A DNA stretch of 64,000 bases from Chryseobacterium sp. (GCA_027492795.1 JAPUEB010000026.1:16296-80295); one strand, 5' to 3'. Positions 16,841 through 25,223 are shown, numbered from the stretch's first letter. Program-made: numbers and translations. The notes: generated by a model from the letters alone, not told the origin.

Positions 16841-16867
16841 AAATCTTTCAGTTTTTCTGAAAGATTT
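16841..16867 (-). terminator. Terminator after rimO
   Basis: AAATCTTTCAG (16841-16851) pairs with CTGAAAGATTT (16857-16867), with A and T runs on both sides, so it can work in both directions. Confidence 0.85.
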
Positions 16868-16881
16868 TTTTTGTGTTTTTG

Positions 16882-18183
16882 CTAAAACAATTCTCCATAA
16901 AGGTCAAATTCTTCGGCGGAGGTAATTTTTACGTTGGCAAAATCACCAATTGAGATGTAGGTATTTTCAGCGGAAACCAAAACCGTGTTATCCACATCTG
17001 GAGAATCGAACTCTGTTCTTCCCACAAAATAATTTCCTTCTTTACGGTCGAAAATACATTTGAAAACCTTCCCTATTTTCTCCTGATTTTTCTCCCAAGA
17101 AATCTGCGACTGCAATTCCATTATTTCTTCCACTCTACGTTCCTTTACTTCCTGTGGAACGTCGTCTTCTAATTCGTATGCAGAAGTGTTTTCTTCATGA
17201 GAATAGGTGAAGCAGCCCAATCTGTCGAATCTTTGCTCGCGAACCCAATCTTTCATTTCTTGAAATCTTTCTTCGGTTTCGGAAGGATAACCACAAATTA
17301 AAGTCGTTCTAATCGCCATATCGGGAACTTTTGCGCGGAACTTAGCTAAAAGTGCGTCGGTTTTTTCGTGTGTTGTTCCACGTTTCATAGATTTTAGCAA
17401 ATCTGAATTGATGTGCTGCAAAGGAATATCGATATAGTTGCAGATTTTTTCCTCGTTTTTAATCAAATCCAAAACATCTTCGGGAAAACCGCTTGGAAAA
17501 GCATAATGCAGACGAATCCACTCTATTCCTTCCACTTTTACTAACTCCTTTAGCAAATCTGCAAGTGCGCGCTTTTTGTATAAATCTAAACCGTAGTATG
17601 TTAAATCCTGTGCAATTAAAATTAGTTCTTTCGTTCCGTTTTTTGCCAATTTTTGAGCTTCAATCACCAAATTTTCGATTGGATTAGAGATATTTCCACC
17701 TCTCATTAACGGAATTGCGCAAAAAGAACAAGGTCTGTCGCAACCTTCGGAAATTTTCAGATAGGCAAAATGTTTTGGCGTGGTGGTTAATCTTTCGCCA
17801 ACCAACTCGTGTTTGTAATCTGCACCAAGTTGCTTCAACAAAATTGGTAAATCTCGTGTCCCAAAATATTGGTCTACATTGGGAATTTCTCTTTCCAAAT
17901 CTGGTTTATAACGCTCGGAAAGACAACCCATCACAAAAACCTTTTCAATTTCGCCTCTTTCCTTCGCTTCTACGGCATCCAAAATGGTATTTACACTTTC
18001 TTCTTTTGCGTTATCAATAAATCCGCAAGTATTGATTACTACAATATCGCCTTTTTTCTCGTGTACAACGTCTTTTCCGTTGGCTTTCAGCTGTCCCATC
18101 AAAACTTCGGAGTCCACCACGTTTTTTGAGCAACCAAGAGTGATGATATTTATTTTCTTTTTACCGGTGGATTTTGTGCGCAT
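16882..18183 (-). CDS. rimO: Ribosomal protein uS12 methylthiotransferase RimO
   Basis: RimO adds a methylthio group to a conserved Asp of ribosomal protein S12. The 433-aa protein shows the three expected parts: an N-terminal MTTase domain with TLGCSKNVVDSEVL and later Cys residues for the second cluster, a radical-SAM core with SEGCDRPCSFCAIP (C-x3-C-x2-C), and a C-terminal TRAM-like domain. The ATG at 18181-18183 gives MRTKSTGKKK before the first strand. A longer frame exists only because the decamer array just upstream lacks stops. A TAAATTTG box at 18259 implies a leader of about 70 bases containing that array. Confidence 0.93.
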   Translation of the reverse strand: MRTKSTGKKKINIITLGCSKNVVDSEVLMGQLKANGKDVVHEKKGDIVVINTCGFIDNAKEESVNTILDAVEAKERGEIEKVFVMGCLSERYKPDLEREIPNVDQYFGTRDLPILLKQLGADYKHELVGERLTTTPKHFAYLKISEGCDRPCSFCAIPLMRGGNISNPIENLVIEAQKLAKNGTKELILIAQDLTYYGLDLYKKRALADLLKELVKVEGIEWIRLHYAFPSGFPEDVLDLIKNEEKICNYIDIPLQHINSDLLKSMKRGTTHEKTDALLAKFRAKVPDMAIRTTLICGYPSETEERFQEMKDWVREQRFDRLGCFTYSHEENTSAYELEDDVPQEVKERRVEEIMELQSQISWEKNQEKIGKVFKCIFDRKEGNYFVGRTEFDSPDVDNTVLVSAENTYISIGDFANVKITSAEEFDLYGELF

Positions 18184-18191
18184 ATTCTTCG

Positions 18192-18237
18192 GTTTGATTT
18201 GGTTTGAAGTTGTTTGAATCTGTTTGATATTGTTTGA
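18192..18237. repeat. Decamer array GTTTGAnnnn before rimO (five copies)
   Basis: GTTTGA begins at 18192, 18202, 18212, 18222 and 18232, exactly 10 bp apart with variable spacers. In the rimO sense direction it reads TCAAACnnnn, ending nine bases before the ATG and within the predicted leader. Confidence 0.9.
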
Positions 18238-18258
18238 AATCACTGAAATTTCAGGGTG

Positions 18259-18266
18259 CAAATTTA
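18259..18266 (-). promoter_or_regulatory. -7 box of rimO with adjacent palindrome
   Basis: TAAATTTG followed by C on the minus strand matches the -7 consensus. A perfect 12-bp palindrome CTGAAATTTCAG (18243-18254) lies at about the expected transcription start. It could be an operator or the 5' hairpin of the leader. Confidence 0.55.
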
Positions 18267-18788
18267 GGAATTAAAAAATGAAAATTTACAACAAACCCTT
18301 TCAGTGCAGAAAGAGGAATTACTATTGCACCTGAGAAAAACTTTTGCGTTTTTTCAAAGCTAAGTATAGATGAATGAAAAACCTTATTCCATTAGTAAAA
18401 CTCCCAAATAAGGAACACTATAAACCTTATTCCATTATAAAATCCCCAAATAAAAACCATAAAAACCTTGAAGCACTATCATAAAAATGATAATTTATCG
18501 ATAATGGAATAAGGTTAACCTTTGTTATTTATTATAATAATTACTAATGGAATAAGGTTTCCACTTCGCCGCCGTTTTTGGAATTCAAATTAGCTTTAAT
18601 TCAGATGCCGAAAAATTGTTTTCTGATTAGAAACCTGAATTTTTTTTCAGAGTTTGAAACGCTAAAAAGGTTGAGAAATAAAAAAAAACTGTGTATTGCA
18701 GCTCTTGATTTATTGAACATCCCTTCAAAATTTTCCTAAATTTTTACCGCTTAAGATTGCTTCGTGCATCGCGATGACGGAGGAAGTT
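18267..18788. other. Non-coding spacer between rimO and the polysaccharide locus
   Basis: There is no gene here. The first half is the nested inverted repeat 18381-18558. The second half is AT-rich and holds only a short phrase near 18755-18785 (TTGCTTCGTGCATCGCGATG) of the dispersed-repeat kind. No clear terminator for rfbC was found. Confidence 0.6.
18381..18558. repeat. Nested inverted repeat of ACCTTATTCCATTA
   Basis: The 14-mer ACCTTATTCCATTA is at 18381-18394 and 18424-18437. Its reverse complement is at 18502-18515 and 18545-18558. Both pairs are 43 bp apart, so the two halves are mirror images that can fold as nested hairpins, while the DNA between the 14-mers has diverged. Confidence 0.85.
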
Positions 18789-19334
18789 TTAAAAATTCTT
18801 TTCAGAAAATGTTGGCTGAATTTTATCTTTTTCCGAAAGGATGACATCTTTTTGTGGAAGTTTCCAGTCGATATTTAGATCTGCATCGTTCCACAAAACG
18901 CCACCTTCGGATTCTTTGTTGTAGAAATTATCACATTTGTAGGCGAAAATTGCTGTTTCCGAAAGAACAGAAAAACCGTGACCGAAACCTCTTGGAAGGT
19001 AGAACTGCAATTTGTTTTCTGCGGTAAGTTCCACACCAAACCATTTTCCGAAAGTTGGCGAATCGGGACGCAAATCTACCGCAACATCCCAAACTTTTCC
19101 TTCCAGACAGGAAACTAATTTTGCTTGAGCGTGTTCTGCTTTTTGCAAATGCAAACCACGAAGAACGCCGTAGGAAGATTTTGAAATATTGTCCTGCACA
19201 AAATGCCCGTTTATTCCAGTAAGTTCCTCAAACTTTTTTTCGTTGAATTTTTCGTAGAAGTAGCCTCGATCATCTTCGAAAACAGTCGGTTCGATGATGT
19301 AGCAGTCTTTCAGTGGGGTTTCTTTTATTTTCAT
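18789..19334 (-). CDS. rfbC: dTDP-4-dehydrorhamnose 3,5-epimerase (RmlC)
   Basis: The 181-aa cupin has the RmlC signatures: DDRGYFYEKFNEKKFEE, FVQDNISKSSYGVLRGLHLQ with the catalytic His near residue 63, WDVAVDLRPDSPTFG, and LPRGFGHGF with Tyr/His pocket residues. It makes dTDP-4-keto-L-rhamnose. None of rfbA, rfbB or rfbD is in this window, so they must lie elsewhere or the enzyme serves another keto-sugar. It is the last gene of the locus; its ATG abuts the stop of the aminotransferase gene with no spacer. Confidence 0.9.
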   Translation of the reverse strand: MKIKETPLKDCYIIEPTVFEDDRGYFYEKFNEKKFEELTGINGHFVQDNISKSSYGVLRGLHLQKAEHAQAKLVSCLEGKVWDVAVDLRPDSPTFGKWFGVELTAENKLQFYLPRGFGHGFSVLSETAIFAYKCDNFYNKESEGGVLWNDADLNIDWKLPQKDVILSEKDKIQPTFSEKNF

Positions 19335-20474
19335 TTAATGTGTTTTCAAAGATAAAATTATATTTTTTATTCTAATTCTTTCTTCATCCGAAAGATTTGA
19401 GCCAGAAGGAAGACATAATCCGTTTTCAAAAAGATTTTCGGCAACCTTGTTTCCAAAATACTTTGCATCAGAAAAAACTGGTTGCAAATGCATTGGTTTC
19501 CATAAAGGGCGGGATTCTATATTATCTTCCAAAAACTTCAGGCGCAAATCTTCACGAGAAAAACCGGCTTTATTTTCATCAATAATTACGGCTGAAAGCC
19601 AATGGTTGGAAAAATAATCGGAATTTGGTTCTGTAAAAAGGGTTACTCCTTCAAAATCTTTAAAAATTTCTGCGTAGAAATCGTGCATTTTTCTTCGGGC
19701 TGCAACTCTATCATCCAAAACCTCCATTTGTCCGCGACCGATACCTGCGCAAATATTGCTCATTCTATAATTGAAGCCTATTTCAGAATGTTGATAATGT
19801 GGAGCGTTATCCCGAGCTTGTGTAGAAAGAAAAACTGCTTTATCTTTTTGCCCTTGTGTTTTACAAACCAACGCGCCTCCACCTGAAGTCGTTATAATTT
19901 TATTTCCATTAAAGCTTAGGATGGACATTTCGCCAAAAGTTCCGCATTTTTTTCCTTTATAGGAGCTGCCCAAAGCTTCGGCGGCATCTTCTATTACCGG
20001 AATTTCGTGGCGATTTGCTATTTCTAAAATTTCTTCCATTTTTGCGGGCATTCCGTATAAATGGACTACTATGATTGCTTTCGGTTTTTTACCTGCTTCT
20101 ATTCCGGAAATTATGGCTTCTTCTAGAGCTTTCGGACACATATTCCAAGTTTCTGGTTCGCTGTCTATGAAAACTGGATTTGCCCCGAGATAAGTGATAG
20201 GATTTGCAGATGCTGAAAACGTAAAACTTTGGCAAATAACCTCATCACCGTGTTTTACACCTAAAATAATTAACGCCAAATGTAGTGCAGCTGTTCCTGC
20301 GCTTAGAGCGGCAACCTCTATGTTTTCTTTCAAATAATTTTTTAAATCATCTTCAAAGTTATTGACGTTTGGACCAAGTGGAGCTACCCAATTTTCATCG
20401 AAAGCTTCGTGTATATAGTTTAATTCGGTTCCGCCCATGTGTGGAGAGGAGAGCCATATTTTTGAATTAATCAT
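19335..20474 (-). CDS. DegT/DnrJ/EryC1 aminotransferase, PglE-like
   Basis: The 379-aa PLP enzyme starts with IWLSSPHMGGTELNYI, the opening typical of PglE-type UDP-4-keto-6-deoxy-GlcNAc aminotransferases. It keeps SAGTAALHLAL (phosphate site), EDAAEALGS (Asp for PLP) and SFNGNKIITTSGGGAL with Lys near 192. The expected reaction is amination of the 4-keto sugar made by the WbpM/PglF-type dehydratase at 54909-56837, with glutamate as donor. Its start overlaps the phosphoesterase gene by eight bases. No PglD-type acetyltransferase follows, which sets this cluster apart from the bacillosamine route. Confidence 0.88.
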   Translation of the reverse strand: MINSKIWLSSPHMGGTELNYIHEAFDENWVAPLGPNVNNFEDDLKNYLKENIEVAALSAGTAALHLALIILGVKHGDEVICQSFTFSASANPITYLGANPVFIDSEPETWNMCPKALEEAIISGIEAGKKPKAIIVVHLYGMPAKMEEILEIANRHEIPVIEDAAEALGSSYKGKKCGTFGEMSILSFNGNKIITTSGGGALVCKTQGQKDKAVFLSTQARDNAPHYQHSEIGFNYRMSNICAGIGRGQMEVLDDRVAARRKMHDFYAEIFKDFEGVTLFTEPNSDYFSNHWLSAVIIDENKAGFSREDLRLKFLEDNIESRPLWKPMHLQPVFSDAKYFGNKVAENLFENGLCLPSGSNLSDEERIRIKNIILSLKTH

Positions 20475-21123
20475 ATAATATTTTTTTTGATCTATAATAA
20501 TTAAGGCAGATTTCAGGATATTTTTGATGTTGCATTTCAGAAATCACTGTATCAATATTGTATAAAAAATATTTCATTTCAACTTTCATTTTCGCCGTAT
20601 CGATAATTAAATAATTTGCAACGTTTAAAAAAGCTCTGTTTTGACCTAAACTACCTGTATTAAACAAGTTTTTCCCTTTAGATATTATGTGAAATTGCTG
20701 ATGTGAGTGACCTATAATTGTATTATCTTCAAAATCCAAAGAATTAATATCGGTATCTTTAAAAATATATCTATTTTCAATAGAATGTTTGAAAGAGTAA
20801 ACATCTATCCGACATTGTTCTTCAATATTTTCTATAATATTTAAAAATTTTGAATCTAGTTTTGGATAACAAAAATGAAAGAATGTCTTTGCTACCTCGT
20901 TCGTTCCGGGATAATTGCCATTGAGGAAATATTCTTCATGATTTCCTTTCAAAATAGTTCCATTTTGTTGTAGCAAAAACTGTATACATTCATTGCTCCA
21001 TGGTCCATAATTTACGATATCACCATGACAAACAAATGTATCAAAACTATTTCTTTCAAGATGAAAGAGTTTTTCTAATGAAATTAAATTTCCGTGAATA
21101 TCTCCAAAAACAAGTATTTTCAT
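20467..21123 (-). CDS. Calcineurin-like metallophosphoesterase
   Basis: The 218-aa protein carries every metal motif of the superfamily: GDIHGN (7-12), CHGDIVNYG, KGNHEE, GHSHQQ and a closing NTGSLGQNR as in YfcE/MJ0936-type phosphodiesterases. It has no signal peptide, so it acts in the cytosol. The substrate is unknown. Its position between an SDR and the PglE-like aminotransferase, with overlaps of four and eight bases to each, implies a role in the same pathway, perhaps removing a phosphate or splitting a nucleotide-linked intermediate. That role is inference. Confidence 0.88.
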   Translation of the reverse strand: MKILVFGDIHGNLISLEKLFHLERNSFDTFVCHGDIVNYGPWSNECIQFLLQQNGTILKGNHEEYFLNGNYPGTNEVAKTFFHFCYPKLDSKFLNIIENIEEQCRIDVYSFKHSIENRYIFKDTDINSLDFEDNTIIGHSHQQFHIISKGKNLFNTGSLGQNRAFLNVANYLIIDTAKMKVEMKYFLYNIDTVISEMQHQKYPEICLNYYRSKKILYD

Positions 21124-21992
21124 TTAATCAACTGCCTAATTCCCTGTTCAATTGACAGTAATTCTTTTGTGGGAAATTGCTTTTTTAATTTGCTAATATC
21201 AATCTTTGAACGATTGAGAACCGCATTATCTTGATTCGAATTTTCAATAATAGATTTAGAATTGCTTAATTCAATTATCAAATTTGCTAATTCTAGTAAA
21301 TAAATTTCCTCTCCTGAAGCAATATTATAGATTCCTTTTTCACCATCAAAAATAAATTTCAAGATTATATCCGAAACATCACAAACATTTATGAAGTCAA
21401 AACTTACAAAGTCACCATTGGATAGTGATATTTTTTCATTTTTTACTGCTTTATCTATGAGTGAACACAATATTCCGCTCCACGGCATTTCCATCCCGTA
21501 TATTGCTGAAAACCTAAGGTTTATAACTTCAATATCATTAAGAACACCAAAAGTCTCAAAAATAGATTCTTGGAATAACTTTGAAGATGAATACAACACA
21601 TGATTACCTATAGGTGGATTGCTATAACGCTCATTCATGTCAACTGGCCAAGGCTTATTAGCAACAACCAAAGTAGAACAATTGATTATTCTTTTTATCC
21701 TAAGTTGCTTTTGAACCCACTTGCAAATGTTTTGCGCTCCTATTATATTAGTTTTTAGAATTTTATTGAGATAAACACTATCTAAATAATAACCATTGGG
21801 TAGAATAGTTGCACAATTAACAACTATATCAAAATAGTTTTCTTTGATTTTAAAAAAATCTTCAAAATTACTGATATCAACGGTTTTTTCGGATGATCTT
21901 GAAACTGAAAGATATTCAATGTTATTTCGCTCCAACAACATTTTCAAACTTTTTCCAACAAATCCCTCACCTCCAAAAATAAGAATCTTCAT
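21120..21992 (-). CDS. NAD(P)-dependent SDR epimerase/dehydratase/reductase
   Basis: The 290-aa extended SDR has GGEGFVGKSL for the dinucleotide, NCATIL, the catalytic YSSSK pair, and LRFSAIYG. The short length and a substrate half lacking the 4,6-dehydratase features fit a reductase or epimerase, similar to RmlD or FnlB cores. Substrate unknown. It overlaps both neighbours by four bases (ATGA), so it is coupled to the ATP-grasp and phosphoesterase genes. Confidence 0.8.
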   Translation of the reverse strand: MKILIFGGEGFVGKSLKMLLERNNIEYLSVSRSSEKTVDISNFEDFFKIKENYFDIVVNCATILPNGYYLDSVYLNKILKTNIIGAQNICKWVQKQLRIKRIINCSTLVVANKPWPVDMNERYSNPPIGNHVLYSSSKLFQESIFETFGVLNDIEVINLRFSAIYGMEMPWSGILCSLIDKAVKNEKISLSNGDFVSFDFINVCDVSDIILKFIFDGEKGIYNIASGEEIYLLELANLIIELSNSKSIIENSNQDNAVLNRSKIDISKLKKQFPTKELLSIEQGIRQLIK

Positions 21993-23035
21993 TTTGCTAA
22001 ACTAAAATTATAAAAAGTTGCTTTTGGATTATTTAATTGTCTTTCTCCAAAAAATTTATCCATTTCCTCATTCTCTATAAAGATATCAGACCATGCTCTC
22101 ATTACAATCCCATTTTTCACTTTGGGAAGTGAGTTTTGTCTTTGATAAAGATAATGATTCAATATTACTTCTACCTCATTTATACCATAAAAATATCGCA
22201 AAGGGGTTGTACCGCTGAAACGACCATTTATTTCAAAAATGACAGGTTCATTATTTAAAATTCTGAATTGGAAATTCACTGGCCCATCAACTTTCAGCTG
22301 TTCAGCTACTTTTGCAATAATATTATCGTACTGTGCTGTACTTTCATCTCGATATGTTCTGTAGGTATTGCCATCCCTCAAATCTCTTCTTAAGGTTGTT
22401 ACTGCAATACACTTTCCATCTAAAACTATGCAACCTGATGTGAATTCCCCTTGATCATCCGGTAAATATTGCTGAACCACCAGATTGCTATTAATATTAT
22501 ATACTTTTAAAAGTTCCTCATGTGTATTGATTTTTAAAAGACCAATTGATCTAGCGCCATCTACTGGCTTAGCAAAAAGTGGTAATCCTAATAAATTTTC
22601 TAATTCTTGCAAATCCGCTAAAGAACTAGCCATTTTTGAGATTGGATAAGGGAATTTATTGTGTTTTAAGAATTCTGCCGTCAAAAACTTGTTATTAGAA
22701 ATTTCTATAACTTTTGGATTACTAACTACAATTTTACAATTAAAATCCTGTAAAAATTCGTCGTGTGCAGCAGATAGCTTTACGAGTTCAGTGTCTGTAC
22801 CTACCAAAATAGCATCAATTTTATGTGTGGATACTACTTCTTTGAGCTTAGGCAAATAATCTGCACTAACTGCTTTGGGTATACAAATAGCAAAATCTCC
22901 CAACCAATGCCCTGTAGATCTTGGATCTGGATCAGCAGTATAAATTTTTTTAGGAAAATTAGAAATCTGCAACATTCTTAAAATTCCTTGACCTAAAAGT
23001 GCTCCCGCGCCTGTAACTAGTATGTTCTTATCCAT
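21989..23035 (-). CDS. ATP-grasp ligase (CarB/PylC-like)
   Basis: The 348-aa protein has a Rossmann-like pre-ATP-grasp domain (VTGAGALLGQGILR, about residues 6-19), then an ATP-grasp fold. It shows LFAKPVDGARSIG for the phosphate loop, VVQQYLPDDQGEFTSG for the hinge, and NFQFRILNNEPVIFEINGRFSGTT with the Mg-binding Glu and Asn. ATP-grasp enzymes join a carboxylate to an amine through an acyl phosphate. Here the amine may be the 4-amino sugar made by the PglE-like enzyme, giving an aminoacyl or other acyl amide; this is inference from context. It overlaps the sugar transferase gene by eight bases. Confidence 0.82.
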   Translation of the reverse strand: MDKNILVTGAGALLGQGILRMLQISNFPKKIYTADPDPRSTGHWLGDFAICIPKAVSADYLPKLKEVVSTHKIDAILVGTDTELVKLSAAHDEFLQDFNCKIVVSNPKVIEISNNKFLTAEFLKHNKFPYPISKMASSLADLQELENLLGLPLFAKPVDGARSIGLLKINTHEELLKVYNINSNLVVQQYLPDDQGEFTSGCIVLDGKCIAVTTLRRDLRDGNTYRTYRDESTAQYDNIIAKVAEQLKVDGPVNFQFRILNNEPVIFEINGRFSGTTPLRYFYGINEVEVILNHYLYQRQNSLPKVKNGIVMRAWSDIFIENEEMDKFFGERQLNNPKATFYNFSLAK

Positions 23036-23645
23036 TTTTTTTTATATATACATCAAACCTCTCAATAATATTGCCTTGAGGATCATTAATTCCTTCCGAT
23101 TTAATCACTTTTCGGATAGTAAGAAAAAATATTTTTAAATCTAACAAAAAACTTATATTTTCAACATACCAAACATCATATTCAAACTTCTTTTCCCAGC
23201 TGATTGCATTTCTACCGTTAACCTGCGCCCAACCTGTGATTCCGGGTTTAACGTTGTTTCTTTTTCTCTGAAATTCGTTGTATAATGGCAGGTATGATGG
23301 CAAAAGTGGACGCGGACCAACAATTGACATATCTCCTAAAATCACGTTTAAAAGTTGCGGTATCTCGTCAAGAGATGTTCTTCTAACAAATGCGCCAACT
23401 TTTGTGATACGTTTTTCATCCGGTAAAAGATTTCCATCTCCATCCTTTTTATCGTTCATGGTTTTAAACTTGATGATATTGAATATTTCACCATTTTTTC
23501 CCGGTCTTTTTTGGATAAAGAAAGGCTTTCCATAATTTGCTATGAAAAGAGCAAGCATTATTAAAAAAAACAAGGGAAACAGTAGTAAAAAACCTGTTGA
23601 GGCAATTAAAAAATCAAGAATTTGTTTGTAATATTTTCTATACAC
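23028..23645 (-). CDS. PglC/WcaJ-type initiating sugar-phosphate transferase
   Basis: This is a monotopic phosphoglycosyl transferase of about 205 residues that would move a sugar phosphate from UDP to undecaprenyl phosphate. It shows an N-terminal re-entrant hydrophobic segment (LDFLIASTGFLLLFPLFFL), PFFIQKRPGKNG, IIKFKTMND, the catalytic RTSLDEIPQLLNV with Asp-Glu, SIVGPRPLLP and VKPGITGWAQVNGRN. The frame extends to a TTG at 23669, but a TAAATTTGC -7 box (23667-23674) covers that codon. The GTG at 23643-23645, giving M-YRKYYKQILDF, is the better start. Confidence 0.88.
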   Translation of the reverse strand: MYRKYYKQILDFLIASTGFLLLFPLFFLIMLALFIANYGKPFFIQKRPGKNGEIFNIIKFKTMNDKKDGDGNLLPDEKRITKVGAFVRRTSLDEIPQLLNVILGDMSIVGPRPLLPSYLPLYNEFQRKRNNVKPGITGWAQVNGRNAISWEKKFEYDVWYVENISFLLDLKIFFLTIRKVIKSEGINDPQGNIIERFDVYIKKNG

Positions 23646-23666
23646 AGTATGGAGGGTGTGGCTCGG

Positions 23667-23674
23667 CAAATTTA
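23667..23674 (-). promoter_or_regulatory. -7 box in front of the PglC-like gene
   Basis: TAAATTTG followed by CC on the minus strand fits the Bacteroidota -7 consensus and lies about 22 bases before the GTG start, in the only sizeable gap (about 225 bp) between the two sugar-transferase genes. No -33 TTTG is clear. It would start a sub-operon from the PglC-like gene to rfbC. Confidence 0.5.
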
Positions 23675-23894
23675 GGGAAATTATTTCTCATAACCCGATG
23701 GTTATTCAATTTTTCTGAAAATTCAATATCAGTGATGCCGAACAAAATAAACGAGATTTTTGGAAAAAGAGTGATAATAAATTATATTCACCACAATAAA
23801 TATAGAACAGAAACTAAAGAAAAAAATGGATTTTTTTAACGAGAATTATCGCAAAAGTAGTGGAAATGGTAAAAAAACACCGAATTAAAAATAT

Positions 23895-24845
23895 TTAATT
23901 GCTATTTAAAGTGAGAACTACTTTAATTGTATAAAAAATTATCTTAAGATCCAGCAAAAAGGAATAGTTTTTTATATAAAATAGGTCGAATTCAAGTTTT
24001 TTTAGGTTATCTTCCGGCGTTGCTTTTGGAAGATGCACTTGCGCCCAACCGGTGATTCCTGGCTTTACCATATGCCTTAGATCAAAATATACGTATTCTG
24101 AATTTGCAATTTCTACATATTTTGGTCTTTCCGGGCGAGGACCTATCAAACTCATATCACCATTAATGACATTGAAAAGCTGTGGAAGCTCATCCAGTTT
24201 TGTTCTTCTAAGAAATGGGCCTACAAACAATAAACGATCGTCCTTTTCTACCGTGAAACCTCCACTGTGTTTTAGTTTCATGGTACGTAGTTTATGGATT
24301 TTGAAGATTTTGCCGTTTTTGCCCACCCGATCTTGAGAAAAGAAAACGTTGCCGGGCGAATTGATAAATACCAAGATGCATCCAAAGAGTATAAGCAGTA
24401 AGGCAATTGGGAGTAAAACAATGGCTACAGCAAGATCGAAAGCGCGCTTGAAATAGAAATCTGTTCTGGTAAAACTTATGGCAAAAACATCGTCCGCTAG
24501 ATATTCGTTCTGGCTGAATTTTACTAATGGGATCCTTTTGTTGATATATTCGTAAAACTCATGGGCTTCATATACTTTTACGCCATTTATTTTGGAATCT
24601 ATAATTTCGTTTGCAAGTTTTTCAGATAAATGCCCAACATTTGTGGTGTCTATTACAATGCCGCTGACTTTAAACTTATCCGCGTATTCTTGAACCGTTA
24701 ACCCACTGCTGACACTGTAAATAATTTTTTTATGATAATTTTGAAAACCCTCATCTTTGAAAAGTTTCATAGATACATCGCTCACATTGATAAAAAGGAA
24801 CCTCTTCTTCAATAAACCGGCAGGCATTTTTTTTAAAAAATTCAT
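23895..24845 (-). CDS. WbaP/WcaJ-type polyprenyl sugar-phosphate transferase
   Basis: The 316-aa protein has an N-terminal cytosolic Rossmann-like part (about 1-120; FLFINVSDVS, SGIVIDTTNVGHLSEKLA). A hydrophobic hairpin (about 132-165) and the conserved catalytic domain follow: VFFSQDRVGKNGKIF, KLRTMK, RRTKLDELPQLFNVINGDMSLIGPRPERP and MVKPGITGWAQVHLPKA. It lacks the four N-terminal membrane helices of full WbaP. It is one of three different initiating transferases in this locus. The ATG at 24843-24845 is preferred over the TTG one codon earlier. Confidence 0.88.
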   Translation of the reverse strand: MNFLKKMPAGLLKKRFLFINVSDVSMKLFKDEGFQNYHKKIIYSVSSGLTVQEYADKFKVSGIVIDTTNVGHLSEKLANEIIDSKINGVKVYEAHEFYEYINKRIPLVKFSQNEYLADDVFAISFTRTDFYFKRAFDLAVAIVLLPIALLLILFGCILVFINSPGNVFFSQDRVGKNGKIFKIHKLRTMKLKHSGGFTVEKDDRLLFVGPFLRRTKLDELPQLFNVINGDMSLIGPRPERPKYVEIANSEYVYFDLRHMVKPGITGWAQVHLPKATPEDNLKKLEFDLFYIKNYSFLLDLKIIFYTIKVVLTLNSN

Positions 24846-25223
24846 CAAAGTTAATACTGATATTTACAGCGGATAAAATTAATATTTTTTTAATTAAAAA
24901 AAATAACAATTTGGCTTTTTATTAAAAAGGCAAATCATTTTTCATTTTATATAGGATTATGCCCAATTTTGATAAGACTATTTCCATATTTATGAAAAAT
25001 TGTGCCAAAGCGTAGTGCGCTGTATAGTTTTTCGTATGCAATGAAGACATTATTTATTATAATTATTAAACATTGCCTCACATCACAAAATTTTGTTTCT
25101 TCAAAAGCATAATGCTTTAAAAAGATGCGATTTCTAAAAAAGATATTATAAACAAGAATCCAGAAGTAATGAGGAAATGAAAGTTTTTGGTTGATGTTAT
25201 CAAGTTTTAATATTGTACTAGCA
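24846..25223. other. Gene-poor gap beside repeat copy 2
   Basis: A minus-strand open frame of 98 codons (24947-25243) starts inside the repeat with MKLSYDL and holds no recognisable domain. It may be chance or the remnant of a decayed gene. Nothing else is seen here. This is the largest break in the polysaccharide locus. Confidence 0.5.

Noticed and set aside
18184..18261. Longer RimO starting at 18261
   Set aside because: The extra 26 residues are translated decamer repeat and promoter; the ATG at 18183 fits the family.
18267..18788. A tRNA or structured RNA gene in the gap
   Set aside because: No cloverleaf or known RNA motif could be drawn; the pairing found is explained by the 14-mer inverted repeats.
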